The notes beneath the pieces are model-generated. The model saw only the letters and a list, made by a program, of their open reading frames with translations. It was not told the origin of the DNA and did not search any database. A stretch of DNA of 64,000 nucleotides, taken from positions 24,677,001-24,741,000 of the forward strand of contig NC_079885.1 in the NCBI RefSeq assembly GCF_029227915.1, in the 5' to 3' direction. Positions within the stretch are counted from its first letter, which is position 1. The number at the start of each line of letters is the position of its first letter. Below, one piece after another: positions 1 to 11,600 of the stretch. The position numbers and the translations under genes were made by a program. Origin of the DNA: Hydractinia symbiolongicarpus (taxonomy: Eukaryota; Cnidaria; Hydrozoa; Anthoathecata; Hydractiniidae).

Positions 1-469
1 ACAATGTGCAATAAAAATAATTATTTTCAGGAAACATTTTTGTGAAGGTACAATTGCTGAATTTTAGATAACTGGAAGGGAATTGATTAAGATATTGTTG
101 CAAACCGTTGATATATTTTTCAGACAAACATAACTAATCAAAAAGCCAGTCATGTATTTTCAGCAAGCAATCCAAAAAACTTATAAATCATGCTTCATGA
201 AAGTTTATCTGGCAAAAACTTTCCAGTTTTTTTTCGCGAAAGTTTTCATCACAAAAATTATTACTTTTTGAATTTACTAATGTTTACCTAAAAAAAAAAT
301 TTACAAGTAAAAGCCTATTGCAAGGTTTGGCCATCCTTGTCTACAACTCTTTGGAGTGGAAAAGGGAAGTTTCATCTGTTGTGGACTTGTGCACATTTTC
401 TAGTAAAGAAAGTTGTGGATATTCCGAAGGAAAAACTTTAGTCATTTTTATTTAACAGAGCACCTCGTT
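1..469. other. AT-rich non-coding flank
   Basis: No recognisable gene, RNA or repeat. Upstream exons of CFAP418 were looked for here and not recognised; they may lie outside the window. Confidence 0.5.
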
Positions 470-975
470 TAAATAATTATTTGAGAAAAATTTTTGTAAT
501 TGGAACAGAAGATTCAAATTAATAATTTGAGGAAACATTTCTGTTATTGAAACAGAAGATTAAAATTAATTATTTAAGGAAACATTTCTGTAAATGGAAC
601 AGAAGATTCAAATTAATTATTTGAGGAAACATTTCTGTTATTGAAACAGAAGATTCAAATTAATTTTTTGAGGAAACATTTTTGTAAATGGAACAGAAGA
701 TTCAAATTAACTATTTGAGGAAACATTTCTTTTATTTAAACAGAAGGTTCAAATTAATTATTTGAGGAAACATTTCTGTTATTGAAACAGAAGATTCAAA
801 TTAATTTTTTGAGGAAACATTTCTGTAATTGGAACAGAAGATTTAATTTAATTATTTGAGGAAACATTTCTGTTATTTAAACAGAAGATTCAAATTAACT
901 ATTTGAGGAAACATTTCTGTTATTGAAACAGAAGATTAAAATTAATTATTTGAGGAAACATTTCTGGAAATGGAA
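470..975. repeat. 47-bp minisatellite, about 10.5 copies
   Basis: The motif GGAAACATTT recurs exactly every 47 bases (starts at 531, 578, 625, 672, 719, 766, 813, 860, 907, 954). Each unit holds a short inverted repeat (CTGTT...AACAG), so single strands could form small hairpins. Two variants, centred on TTGAAAC and TGGAAC, alternate in the first five or six units, which suggests growth as a 94-bp dimer before later single-unit changes. A last partial copy continues at 1204-1240, beyond an inserted LINE tail. Confidence 0.9.
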
Positions 976-1203
976 CATCATCATCATCGTCAGTTTAACC
1001 TTCGTTTTCCATGCTAGCATGGGTTGGACGGGGTATATTAATGACCCTCTTCCAATCTGATCTAGACTGTGTTAAATCTAAACCCAACTTCCTCTGTATC
1101 AAGTCTGTCCTTATAACCTCCTGCCAAGTCTTTCTTGGTCTGCCTCTGGGCTGTGCCCCAGGAACTATCAAGTTTCTACACATTTTTACCTCATTTAAAT
1201 TAT
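976..1203 (-). mobile_element. 3' tail of a non-LTR retrotransposon (LINE) inside the minisatellite
   Basis: On the minus strand the open frame 1183-995 encodes a short C-terminal peptide containing the RGRPRKTW motif seen at the ends of many LINE ORF2-like proteins. It is followed by a (GAT)n microsatellite tail, which reads ATCATCATCATC at 976 on the plus strand. The insert splits one 47-bp unit: the unit breaks after GGAAC and resumes with AACAGAAG at 1204, so only about 3 bp appear duplicated. It is a 5'-truncated, inactive copy. The exact clade (RTE-like or other) cannot be told from the tail alone. Confidence 0.7.
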
Positions 1204-1954
1204 AACAGAAGATTCAAATTAATTATTTGAGGAAACAATTCTATAAATGAAAGATAGCATTACACAAATGTTTGACAAGGTTTAATGGGGCGTCTGAAAA
1301 GGTTCAATCCAGCTTTGTGATAAAAGATGACACACAGTGGAGTGGAATACCAATAAAGCAAATATTTTTTAAGACGTCTCCGCACAATGAAAACCGTATG
1401 CTTTGCTTTGAATCTATCTTTATATTCTTATCTTTTGAAATTAAAACATTCGAAATTTATGCAATTGTTTTTTATGTTTTCTTTGCTTCATCGAAGCGTT
1501 TATATTTTTTATTAAAGAAACGAGAGAAAGCTAAACAATAAGATGCTGCTTTGCGTTTTGTTTTGATCAAGTTCCATTAATTTTTTAAAAAATTAATCGT
1601 CCCTAAAAAATGTTTCCATTTCTTGTATCCACAACAGTTTCAACCACAAAATATTTCACCTCCTTAATTTGTTTTACGACCTAACGTTTTGAGGTCTTTA
1701 TTGTTCATTTAACATGAGCTTTTTTACTGAAAGCTGTGGTGGGCACGCAACTGATTTTAATTTTATTAAAATTGCTAAATATAACTAATAAAAATTACTA
1801 TTAAATTTTGCAAAAATATCTTGTGCTTATATTTTTCCCCGTAAGGTATTGCAAAGAACGAACGTTTTATTGAGAAACAATACATGCTAATTAATAATTA
1901 TTTAATTATTCCATATGAAACAGGCTCAAATTATTTGAAACAATTTTCTTTCAG

Positions 1955-2422
1955 TCCATGCGACAGACTGCATTGCACATCATGTGATAATAAGATTGTA
2001 ACATTTGATGATTTCAAATGGGCGGAAGCGGACTGCAATTATCTGGTATTTCGGAATAACTATCCAGACTTCAGTAGATTAAAATCTAAACTTCTACCGC
2101 GAAAAGGTAAGTTGTACTTGTGTTTTTTTGTTGGAAGTGAGAATTGTTAATCTTGTTGCAATAGAAAATTTTTTCGAGAGTCAACAATTGTGTTGGAGAT
2201 TACTCTCAGATGATATAGTTAATTTTCTTCATCTAAGTCTTATATCGTTTTAAATCAAATTTTTTATTCGCGAAGACTGAAATAAAATGAAATAGATTAT
2301 GTGCTTTTATGGTTTTAGGTTTTCGTTCCTATTGCTGTCAATGTAGCTGGTTGTCCGTAAAAGATTTACTTGAATTGAGATCATACAAGCCTGATTTTAA
2401 GTGGGTTTGTAGAAAACATTAG
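1955..2422 (+). CDS. CFAP418: CFAP418 (C8orf37) C-terminal two exons
   Basis: The last two exons of the ciliary/photoreceptor protein CFAP418, whose human orthologue is a cone-rod dystrophy and Bardet-Biedl gene. Exon 1955-2106 follows the acceptor TTTCTTTCAG and ends at donor GTAAGT in phase 1. Exon 2319-2422 follows TTTTAG and ends at TAG. The family hallmarks are visible in order: CDRLHCTSC, then VTFDDFKW, then NYLVFRNNYPDF, and in the last exon CCQCSW and the terminal WVCRKH. These form the conserved cysteine-bearing C-terminal domain. The first exon starts mid-codon, so upstream exons must exist; none was recognised in 1-1954 and they probably lie left of the window. An ATTAAA-type polyadenylation signal may sit near 2520. 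Confidence 0.9.
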
Positions 2423-3500
2423 ACATTTTTGTCTACTCTGTACATATTTTGCATGTTATATTTATCGTGTAGTATACTGTAAAATTTTTTAGATATATAC
2501 TGTAGATTTTTAGCAGTTTATTAAAGGAGTAAAAAGTGAAACTACGATTTAGGGTTATTTTCAGTGTTTTAGACCGTCTATATAAAAAAGTGACCGAAAA
2601 AAACGTTAATGGAAAAATTTGTAGAAGGTGGCATTAAAATTAATTGAAGGAAACAAATCTTGTTTTGAAAATTTAACTTCGCGTTAAAAATAAGAGGAAA
2701 ATTTGACCTTAGTCGCGCTAAAATAGAGGGTGGGGGAATACCATTTTTTTAAGTTGTTTTTTATATTACTTTTATCTCTTTTTTTGCATTGATTTTCGTT
2801 TTTCCTTGGGCTTATTTACTTTTGTTACGACTGCTTGTGCCATTTTATTAAGTAAACTTTGATTCGAACTCGAGGAAATAAAGAAAAAGAAAGTAACATG
2901 TTCCCTAAATTATCTGGTTCGCAATCTAATAAGAGACAAATCCGACCTTAGTTGCATTAAATTAGAGGAAAAACAAAAGTAAATTTAGAGAAATGACGCC
3001 TTGGAGAAATAATGGTATAAAGCTTTGCTAGAACTTTCGTCTTCGCAAAGGCCAGTATCACGTGGTACAACTTTCTCTGGAGTTTTTGATTAACACCGGT
3101 CGTGTAATGGAAGAAATTATAATTTTTACATCACAAAAATCATCCTTTACTTTAATGTTTCCCTTAAACCATACTGGCTAACTTAAAAATATGAACCTGT
3201 GATTGATTTACAAGTATCAGCCGATCTATGTATATTTATATTTATATTTTAATTTTAAATCCAATGTAAATCAGGATCCAAAGCTGTTATTGATCATAAA
3301 ACTATATAAATACTTTACGTTGTTGTTGTTCACCCTGGATATTCCCGTACCCTCTCTGAATTCTTTATTTTAACAAGGTTTTTGAACGAAATTTCTTTAG
3401 TTAAGAAAAAACTTTTACCTCATGTTGATGAGAAATTACAGGCATCACGATTGCGCCTTAAAATTATGGTTTAAAACGTTCTAAGTCAAAAAATCTCGAA
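2423..3500. other. non-coding, 3' flank of CFAP418
   Basis: AT-rich sequence with no recognisable coding region. Possible 3' UTR at the left. Confidence 0.5.
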
Positions 3501-3559
3501 AAATTGCAATTAATCTCTCAACCCAAAAACATGATGTAAGAAGAAGTTACTAAAAGAAA

Positions 3560-3947
3560 CGATTGATCTGTTTAATCATATGGAAGAAGTCATGAAGCCA
3601 ATCTTACTCATCTCAGCGCCTGTGCCAATGTATAGCTAATCCTCGATACAAAAGGTTTAGGATATCAACATGATAATACTTGTCCTATTTCAGGCACTTT
3701 GCCAAGAAGTGATGTTTTTTATAAGGTTATTATGTGTTGTTTAATCAATTTTTAATTGTCTATATATACGCATGCTCTGTGTATGAGATCAACAATGCTT
3801 CCAGCTCGTTTCCCTTCCACAGCGATTCTCAATTTCCACAAAGTTAGGACTGACAAACTAGATCTGATCGAAATTGCCAACGCATTTGTTCAATCGGTCG
3901 ACAACAGAAAGCGAGTATTCGGAAAATTTACAAAGGAGGGCTGGTAG
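3560..3947 (+). pseudogene. decayed ORF of unrecognised family
   Basis: One reading frame from about 3636 to the TAG at 3945-3947 looks protein-like and is broken by a TAG near 3633 and a TAA at 3753. The last open part carries the segment ILNFHKVRTDKLDLIE and ends FTKEGW; upstream the same frame reads GTLPRSDVFYK. Composition and the compact, gap-free frame suggest a former protein, perhaps from a transposable element. The family is not recognised. It could instead be an exon preceded by an acceptor (TTCCACAG near 3821). Confidence 0.3.
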
Positions 3948-4239
3948 TTGTCATTTTACTATAGCCTTTCTCTGCATGATATTTATTTTGCCTTCTATGT
4001 TAATATTGCTTATTTTGAAAATATTTCTTACATAAAATTTGGCGTTTTTATATTTATATATATAATCTCCTGCATTTTGTGAAGGCCTGGAGCGCAATAT
4101 TTCGGAATTTGAATTAGCCAATCTAGGGCCCGAAAGTTAAAACATTTTCTTAGACCGTCGCCTGGTGGGGCCTCCTTTGATATTAAATTAATTAGGTCTT
4201 TCTTTATAAACGACCCGAATTAAAAAAAAATAAAAATTA

Positions 4240-4311
4240 TGCGTCAGCCGGGAATCGAACCCGGATCTATTGCTTGGAAGGCAACAATGCTAACCTTTAC
4301 ACCACCGACGC
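4240..4311 (-). tRNA. tRNA-Gly (anticodon UCC)
   Basis: The minus strand folds as a full 72-nt cloverleaf. The acceptor stem pairs GCGTCGG with CTGACGC (one G-T) and the discriminator is A at 4240. The D arm contains GGTGGTGTAAAGGTTAGC, the anticodon loop is CTTCCAA on a 5-bp stem, and the T arm contains GGTTCGATTCC, a perfect B box. No CCA is encoded, as expected of a nuclear gene. A T-rich Pol III terminator lies just downstream (A runs at 4222-4236 on the plus strand). Confidence 0.96.
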
Positions 4312-4643
4312 TTGTTGTAAAAAGAAAAAAAAGTAAATATAACCGGCATTCATAAATCAGTTCTTTGTTTCCGCAGTAAAGAGTGTTTTTATGAGCATTA
4401 TCTTTATGAGCATTTATAATAAGTTAGTATTATCAGCAAATAGAATAAAAGTGTCGATGTATAAGGCAAATCATTAACATATATTGAGAATATATGCTAT
4501 TTTTAGTGGTTATTTTGTAAAAATTGTTAAGAAAATGGTGGAGAGGAAAAGAACGCAATGTAAAAACAAGAGGTTGTCATCAATTACAGACTTTTTAAAC
4601 ATGTTTAATTTTATCAAGCGTAACGATCAATAAAGTAAAGAAG

Positions 4644-4766
4644 TGAGCCGGACGGCGCCATTGGAACAATGCTGGTGCGTGCGAACGCGAATAGCGGGCA
4701 CGAACCAGCGATTTTACGGAATGTGATCCATCAATAACGAAGTATCCAATTAGCTAAGCCAGCCCG
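4644..4766 (-). mobile_element. tRNA-derived SINE (candidate)
   Basis: The minus strand begins GGGCTGGCTTAGC at 4765, with an A-box-like TGGCTTAGCTAATTGG (4761-4746) and a B-box-like GGTTCGTGCCC (4706-4696) at tRNA spacing. It does not close into a sound cloverleaf, so a Pol III SINE head is more likely than a tRNA gene. The 3' body and end are not defined and no target duplication was found. Confidence 0.55.
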
Positions 4767-5010
4767 TTGTAAATATGTAAAACACTTGGTTTTATAATTT
4801 TTAATGACCTGGTTTCTACATGGTGCAATGAAAATAACATCAGTATATTCGTATCTTCAAAACGATGTTCTGTTGTGCTACAACTTGTAATATAAAGTCC
4901 CTGGAAATAAGCACACCCAGAAGTACTTTCTTCCTTTTTGCGGTGACACCGGCCTCAAGTACTTTCTATGAGCGGTGAAACGTAATTATTTAAACGAGGA
5001 CATAAATATA

Positions 5011-5431
5011 CCCTCGGGTGCTTAATACAAGGGGGGGGGGGGGCGGTCTTAATAGCTGGGGGGTCGGAATTTTTTTGGAGAAACAATAAGCAAGGGGGTG
5101 GGTTAATAAACAGGGAGGTCAGAATTTTTTGTGGCTTCCTTTCAAATCATATTCGCCCATACGACAAAATTATGTGATACAAAGTAGATACAAATGCAGT
5201 GCGTAACAATAAATCAATTATGGTAAGTAAATACCAGCAAACACAAAATGCATGGACGTTGAAAACAAAAAATAACTTCCCCAAAAAATTTTTGGAACAT
5301 CAGGAGCTTATTCATTGGACGAAATTAAGCGGGGGGGGGGGGGGGGGGGGGCATAATAAGGTGTGGTTGTTGGGTGGGAAAAAATCAGAAAATTAATAAG
5401 CGTCCCCCCCTTTGTATTAAGCACCCAAGAG
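5011..5431. mobile_element. MITE with terminal inverted repeats and TA target site
   Basis: The left end CCCTCGGGTGCTTAATACAA and the right end TTGTATTAAGCACCCAAGAG are imperfect inverted repeats continuing into G/C runs, and TA flanks both ends (5009-5010 and 5432-5433). This is the structure of a Tc1/mariner-type non-autonomous element. Inside lie homopolymer G runs of 13 (5031-5043) and 21 (5331-5351). No transposase is encoded. Confidence 0.8.
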
Positions 5432-6617
5432 TAATTGGTTTAAAAGTTGACGAAGGGAATTTGTCCGCTGTTTGACTCTATTATCCTCTTCTTTACTTTG
5501 ACAAGAAACAACGAAAAATTTCACAAAGCTACGTTATTCGGACCAACATTGTTATCATAAACAATCACACACGTATCTCGTGTCTCCATCGTTGTTTGTC
5601 AGTTGCTATTTCTTCTCGCGAAAGCTGAAACCGACTATTTAAAAGTGGAGAGAAACAAGGGTAATGTATGCTTAATAAACAATTGACATTGTATCTTAAC
5701 TCCCCCCTTCTTGTTTACACAATACAATAACAGCGCACAAGAACAGGGATTGTATCCAGGGGGTTCGTTAGAAGTAAATAATTACATCCACGAGCGTGAA
5801 GTATACACGCTTTATGTGACAAGCATATCGAACGTCAAAAAGAGAAGAGTCATTGTTTTTAGAAGGGTGATAATTTTTATTTTACTCACATTTTATTAAT
5901 TTATTTATTTCTTCCCTATTTCTTTTTTTAAAATTTTCACATCAAATATATCATATTCAATTCGTTTTAAATCAGACGCATTTTTACCGTTAATTTAATG
6001 TGTTTTTGTTACATTTCGTCAATCTTGGGTGTCGCTGAAAGTAGTAGGTATCGTTGAAAGTAAAAAGCTCTCTCCCGTTCTTTAAACTAGGAGAAATCTT
6101 GTACAAACTTCAACATTTTTTAACAAGATTTTATTTTTAACAGTTAACAACGTGTTGGCTTTAACATTTTAACGAATTATTAACAATATCGCAGAATGCT
6201 GGAATTCAAACTTAGTAGTCGCTAAGACCTTCTATGATCCTAGCTAAGACTAAACAAAATCTCTCGATACTTTTTGAAGTCGCTTTACTAATAGTTTAAT
6301 TCGATCTATCTTGATTAAAATAAGTAAAAAGACTAGCTATATAGCCCAAATTAATAAGCTTGCCGTCACATACATGTCCTACTAACAAACTTTAGAATAC
6401 ACAAATACAGTTGTGCAAATATTAAAATATTTGTTCATGCAACATATACGAAATTTCATTCGTGAAAACAAGGTTTTTTTATGAGTGAGACCATTAATAT
6501 AAGAGGATTGTTTGTATAAAAAGAAGATGTGTCTAAGAAAATAATGACATCGTCATTGCAGCCTTAGGTGTTGATGTGTTTTGGTTTATGTTGAATAAGT
6601 TGCAAGAAGGAAAAATC
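5432..6617. other. non-coding
   Basis: AT-rich, no recognisable gene or element. Confidence 0.5.
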
Positions 6618-6720
6618 CACTTCCCGCGTTTCCTGCGAAATTACTAAAACGCGCTTTTGCTGTGTTTTTAAAAACCCAGTGTTGCGCGCTGTAGGCACTC
6701 TTAACTGAACGCGGGAAGTG
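6618..6720. repeat. GC-richer inverted-repeat element (about 100 bp)
   Basis: CACTTCCCGCGTT (6618-6630) and AACGCGGGAAGTG (6708-6720) are a perfect 13-bp inverted pair. Inside, AACGCGC at 6650 is echoed by TATAAAAGCGCG just beyond the right arm. It could be a MITE or a promoter-proximal GC island; no target duplication was seen. A TATAAAAG lies directly right of it (6722-6729), about 340 bp before the phospholipase start. Confidence 0.45.
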
Positions 6721-7066
6721 TTATAAAAGCGCGTCTGTGTCTCACTCTGATCATAAGTTTTCTGAGTTTCATACAAGAGATCGAGGGAGTGATGGTTATT
6801 CTATAGTCAATTATACATCAAATTGCATTTCTTTAAAGGATAAATAAATGAAAATGGAGAGCAAAAACGAGAACGATAAATGGAATTATTAAGGAAACGA
6901 ATTTGTAGTGGGAAAAAACATGTTTCACGATAGTTCTATAATTCAAAACAAATCAAAATAATAAAAAAATAAATAAAAAAAAAATATTGATCTGAGAAAA
7001 AATTAATACCATTTCCTCGTTTTTTATGTGGTATTCACCACACCATTGTGATTTTTTAGACAAAGT

Positions 7067-8197
7067 ATGATGCTGGGAGGTGTATTTAGTCTTCTTTCCA
7101 TCATTTTTCTCTTCTCTCCGACAAATGGTGGACTGAATCAACTTTGTGAACTTATTGATTTCTATGACAAAGCAAAGCATACTGCTGAGTGTATTACCTA
7201 CGATAATTATGGATGCTGGTGCGGTTCAGGTGGGTCGGGTAAACCAGTAGATGCAACAGATAGATGCTGCCAAAGACATGATTTTTGTTATGACAGAATA
7301 CTTCAAAAGAATGAATGTAGTCCGTATCTACATCAATATGAGCACAGCAATGGAACGTGTTGTAAGTCTTGATGGATCATATTTTGAAAGCTTTATTTTT
7401 GCATATCTATCCAGTGATTGAAATTTCGTTCTTTACTAATTCTTCGGAAACATATAACATCTAAAATAAACAAAAAATATTTCCTTGTTTAGTGTAGTTA
7501 AGGGACAAAAGAAAGCGAGTTTTAACTGGAAAAATCTAATCTGTATGCAATGCAAGTTTTCGTTTAAATATGGAAGACTTTTGTGTTTGACTTACTGTTG
7601 ACACTGTTTCAAATCACCTCGTGCATAACAATAATGCATTGTGTTGTCATGCCGCTACATCAGCAAACGGTGTCACTCTTTCTTGTGACTTTGATAGTCC
7701 AATATGTTAATTGTAATGAATATTCTCCTCTTACTTCCACTTCCTTGTTATTCAGTTGTATTTGTTTCTGGATAAATTTAAAGTGCTCAGTACTGCAAAA
7801 AAGAGGAGATAGGGTGGCTAAATTCTCAATGAAAATAAGTTATTAGGTAGATAGCAAATTAAAAATTAGTAGGCGATTTGATCAGGAAAAATAAGATAGA
7901 GCAAAGTAAATAACAAAAAGTACAATAGCAGTAGAAACAATAAGAAAAACTCGACTTTCTAAAATCTCTTATCGAACACATAAACAAATTCAAAATTAAT
8001 CATTATTTCTTTATTTCGGATTATTTCTTTTATTTCTTCTAATATATTTAACATATTTTTATTTATTTTTAGATGACCCTGCAGGCACCTGCCCATACAA
8101 TACATGCGAATGCGACCGCAAACTTGCTATGTGTCTCAGTAAAAGTCCTTACGAATGGAGATACTGGGGACATCGTTTATGGCCAGGAAATTGTTGA
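7067..8197 (+). CDS. secreted phospholipase A2 (two exons)
   Basis: A conventional calcium-dependent secreted phospholipase A2, which cleaves the sn-2 acyl bond of phospholipids outside the cell. Exon 1 (7067-7361) starts with ATG, encodes a hydrophobic signal peptide of about 20 residues, and carries the family signature: the calcium loop [11 protein letters not shown] and the active-site block [12 protein letters not shown] with the catalytic His-Asp. It ends at donor GTAAGT in phase 1. Exon 2 (8073-8197) follows TTATTTTTAG, supplies the C-terminal cysteine helix ([11 protein letters not shown]) and ends in TGA. The product is about 139 residues, usual for the compact group I/II-like enzymes. 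Such enzymes serve digestion, defence or venom in cnidarians; the sequence does not say which. The next gene (NXPE-like) converges on it, with 453 bp between the stops. Confidence 0.93.
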
Positions 8198-8650
8198 AAA
8201 AATAATGTTATTTGAAAATATTATCATTGTTTTTATTTTCTCCGTTCGGATATTAATGATCAAATGGATGTTTCTTTGTGTACTAGTCCCTTCTTATGAC
8301 AACAACAACTACGAAGATAGCTCAATAATTTATGTTATGTTCATGGGCGCTATTTTCACTATATCAGGCACTGGTTCAGCATCAATACACATATAGCGCT
8401 TCGTATATTTCTATTAGTGAATACCCATCTCACAATTCTTCTATGAATTAATTAATGCGCTTAAACTGTTTTTCTTTGTGACAGTGATCTTTTCGTTATT
8501 ATGTATCTCAACAATTTTCAACCTGCGCTCACTGTGCGTTCTTGTTCTTGCACCACAGCATAATCAGAATGTCCTGTTGTTATTCTTTTTCCTGCAAATG
8601 CTAGCTGGTAAAGCTATGCACATCACATATTCAAAATCAGACGGAAACCA

Positions 8651-11600
8651 CTACAGAGGTTGGAACACTCTTTCTAGCTGCACCTCCATAGGTCTCATCA
8701 CGTGGTACTCGTAATGAACAGGATCAGTACGTGACCTGGCACTTCCGGTTCCAAATGGGTATGAGTCCGTGAGAGGATAGATATCCAGCACATCGATACC
8801 AGCTTTGCAGAATTCATTTGTAGCATATGCATTGTACAGTTGGACACGCTAAAAACAAACGTATCAAAATAGCTTGTACTAACGTAATAACATTCTGTCA
8901 CAACGCTTGTTATCTTAATAGCTATGTAACGTCAATACGACGTTGAATCAACGTTGACGTGCCCTGTGGGTTAACTGTGTAAATATAAAACTACACCAAA
9001 GTTAAAAAAAAGTTAAAATAAATGCCAGAGTAGATACTGCGAGGTCGCAATTGATTTGATTAAAGGATCAACGTGCGTAGGGAATTTATTTCATTTACAA
9101 TACCTTTCTTGTACATGAGTAGAATAAGAGACCTGATATCGACCTACCTGTGACGTCATGAACCTTCTAGAATGCAGGTTCGGCATCGAATATTTATGTC
9201 GATTTAACGAAGTCGTCGTCCGCCATATTATTTTACATTTGATCTGATCTTTTAAATTAACGACTTCCTTTATTAACTTTTTAAAGTTTGTGAAATTTGT
9301 GGCTTCGGTAAAATGCAGACCGTAGTTTAAAAGAATCGCACTTTTTGAGTCCATAGAAGGATTTAAAACAGCTTGTTGTAATTCCTTTATCACTTTTCCA
9401 GCATCAAAGTCTAGATCGTTCCACAATTTTTTCTCAACCGTACTATTACGTCGAACGTATCTCTTAAGAGTGAGATTGTAGTTTTCCAGGCTGTAAATCC
9501 AGTTGTATGAATACATACAATTTTTGAATATCTGTTTACAAATTCTGTTTCGTTTAATACTATGATAGAACTGTGATGAAACGGAGTCGCCAAATATCCA
9601 TAAAATTCCTTCCTTGTGTCTGGGATAGCGAGGTATTGCTGCACCTTTGAAACAAAATAGAACTTTGCCTAAGCATTTTTTTAAAATGTAGGAAATACTA
9701 AAAAATAACATGGCTTGTATGAATCTGTCAAAAAATCCCTGGGAAGAAACTTGTGAATTTTTATGTTAGCTGAAGTAATGCATACAGTCATGGTAAACAA
9801 CCAATCTCGTCTCCAGGGCTTCTTACGGTTTTTTTTTTATTTAGACTTCGTCCAAAAATAAACAAACAAGCTCTGGGGACGAAGTTGGGTGAACAACCAT
9901 TTCCGTCCACAGAGCTTTTTAAAACAAACCTCGAAAAATTGTAAACAACGGCATATTAATTTGCAAAATATTAAGCAGCTGTAAAAATACAAAAATTTGG
10001 TGTGAGAGAACATATTTTCCTATCTCTTCCATCCGAAGCTACGATTGCACTGTCTTGTTTTTATTACGCATAAAATCATTCTGCATCTTGTATCCATCAT
10101 TTTCATTACCATCAAGACACACAGAGAAACTACACAACACTCAGACAAGCTACGTAATTCAACCTATTAGATTATGTACTCACCAAAACACAGTGGTTGC
10201 CATGTTGTTTTATTCAACCATCCACCAAAACCATTCCATAAATACTTACAACTACTTACTTCATCTGCAGCACACATTTCGTCCATTAAAAATGATGTTT
10301 CTAAGTGAAAAAAACAATTATTCAGAATGTCTACTTACTTATTGCATTTCATTGCTGGTCGTGAAGTTTCGTCACAAAGTCTTGCAAGCAAGGTTGAGTT
10401 TATTTAGTACGAAAGTCATTAGTATGTGTAGACTATCTATGTTTAGACTAGCTACAATGAGTCAGCTAGTCTACAATAAACAGGTGACGAGCGACGAGCC
10501 AACCTCGTCATGTTTTATCTCACTGTTAAAACTATGTGAGAACAGCCAAATTAATTAAAAGAGGCAATTTAATAAGAACTGTGTATAAGGATTTGTTTTT
10601 AATAATTTTCTCAAAACAGAGGTTATAGCGTTAGATTACACTAACACAACATTTTATAATACAGTCCAACTGTAGGGACAAGTTATGTCCGACTTATCGA
10701 AGAAAATTTCACCTCGTTTGAATTTTCATTTTTTGTTGAGTTGATTATCTACTATCGCATATTACCTTGTCGTAAGTGTTGTAACTCATAAAACAAATAT
10801 ATTCATTTTTAAAACCATGAAAAACAAACTGTCCTGCCTCAACCGTGTCGACGGCCCTCACACATCACATGGATGTCGGTGATCCTCTGCTCAAAATCCC
10901 TAGTCAGCAAATTTTAATATAGTTAAATGCATACCTTTTGCTAACAATCTGTTTGAAGGAACGTAAAAGTTGATCTCTGTTCCAGACCAAAGTGTTTTGT
11001 TGATATACGGCATATCGTGGAATAATATACCATGTTTTTGTTCTTTTCCTTGAACATTGCCTTAAAAAAATTGAATGCATATTATATTAAAAAAACATTG
11101 ATAGTTGGTTCTCTTTTCGTATATCCATGTTCGACATTCATGTAACTCATTGAAAGGAAAATAATCATCCCGTTTCGCCAGCCCTTCAAAATAGACTTAA
11201 ACGATGAAACACAAAGTTCAATGGATGCCTTGGTAGCATTGGTTTTTGCGATATTTTATTCAGAAATGTTTACAAAAAACTCAAGACGGTTTAATAGACC
11301 TTTGACGCGTGATTTCGTCTGGAGATAGTTATAAAAACAGTTACCAATATGGTTCAATCAACGCCTGGAGCGAATTTTAAACTCGTTGATACCTTTTGCT
11401 TACAAAGTGTGTATTGTAGATCTTATCTATATTATAATACCCGTATACGTCTATCCGTCTGTCTGTCTGTCACGCAAAATGGTAGCTTAGCTGCGACAGG
11501 CGAACCCGTGGATTTTTCCACGGGCTAACGACTAGTGTATCATATAATGACTATTTCTTACGACAGATTCTAATCACATGTAGAGAACTTATATACAATT

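Noticed and set aside
4644..4766. A second tRNA gene
   Set aside because: A and B boxes are present but acceptor and anticodon stems do not close; treated as a SINE head.
8073..8396. Plus-strand frame starting at the second phospholipase exon
   Set aside because: Different frame from the exon; the true frame ends at 8197 with the expected C-terminal cysteines.
10055..10558. Open plus-strand frame of 167 codons
   Set aside because: Lies in intron 2 of the NXPE-like gene on the other strand, composition looks like translated AT-rich non-coding DNA, no motif recognised.
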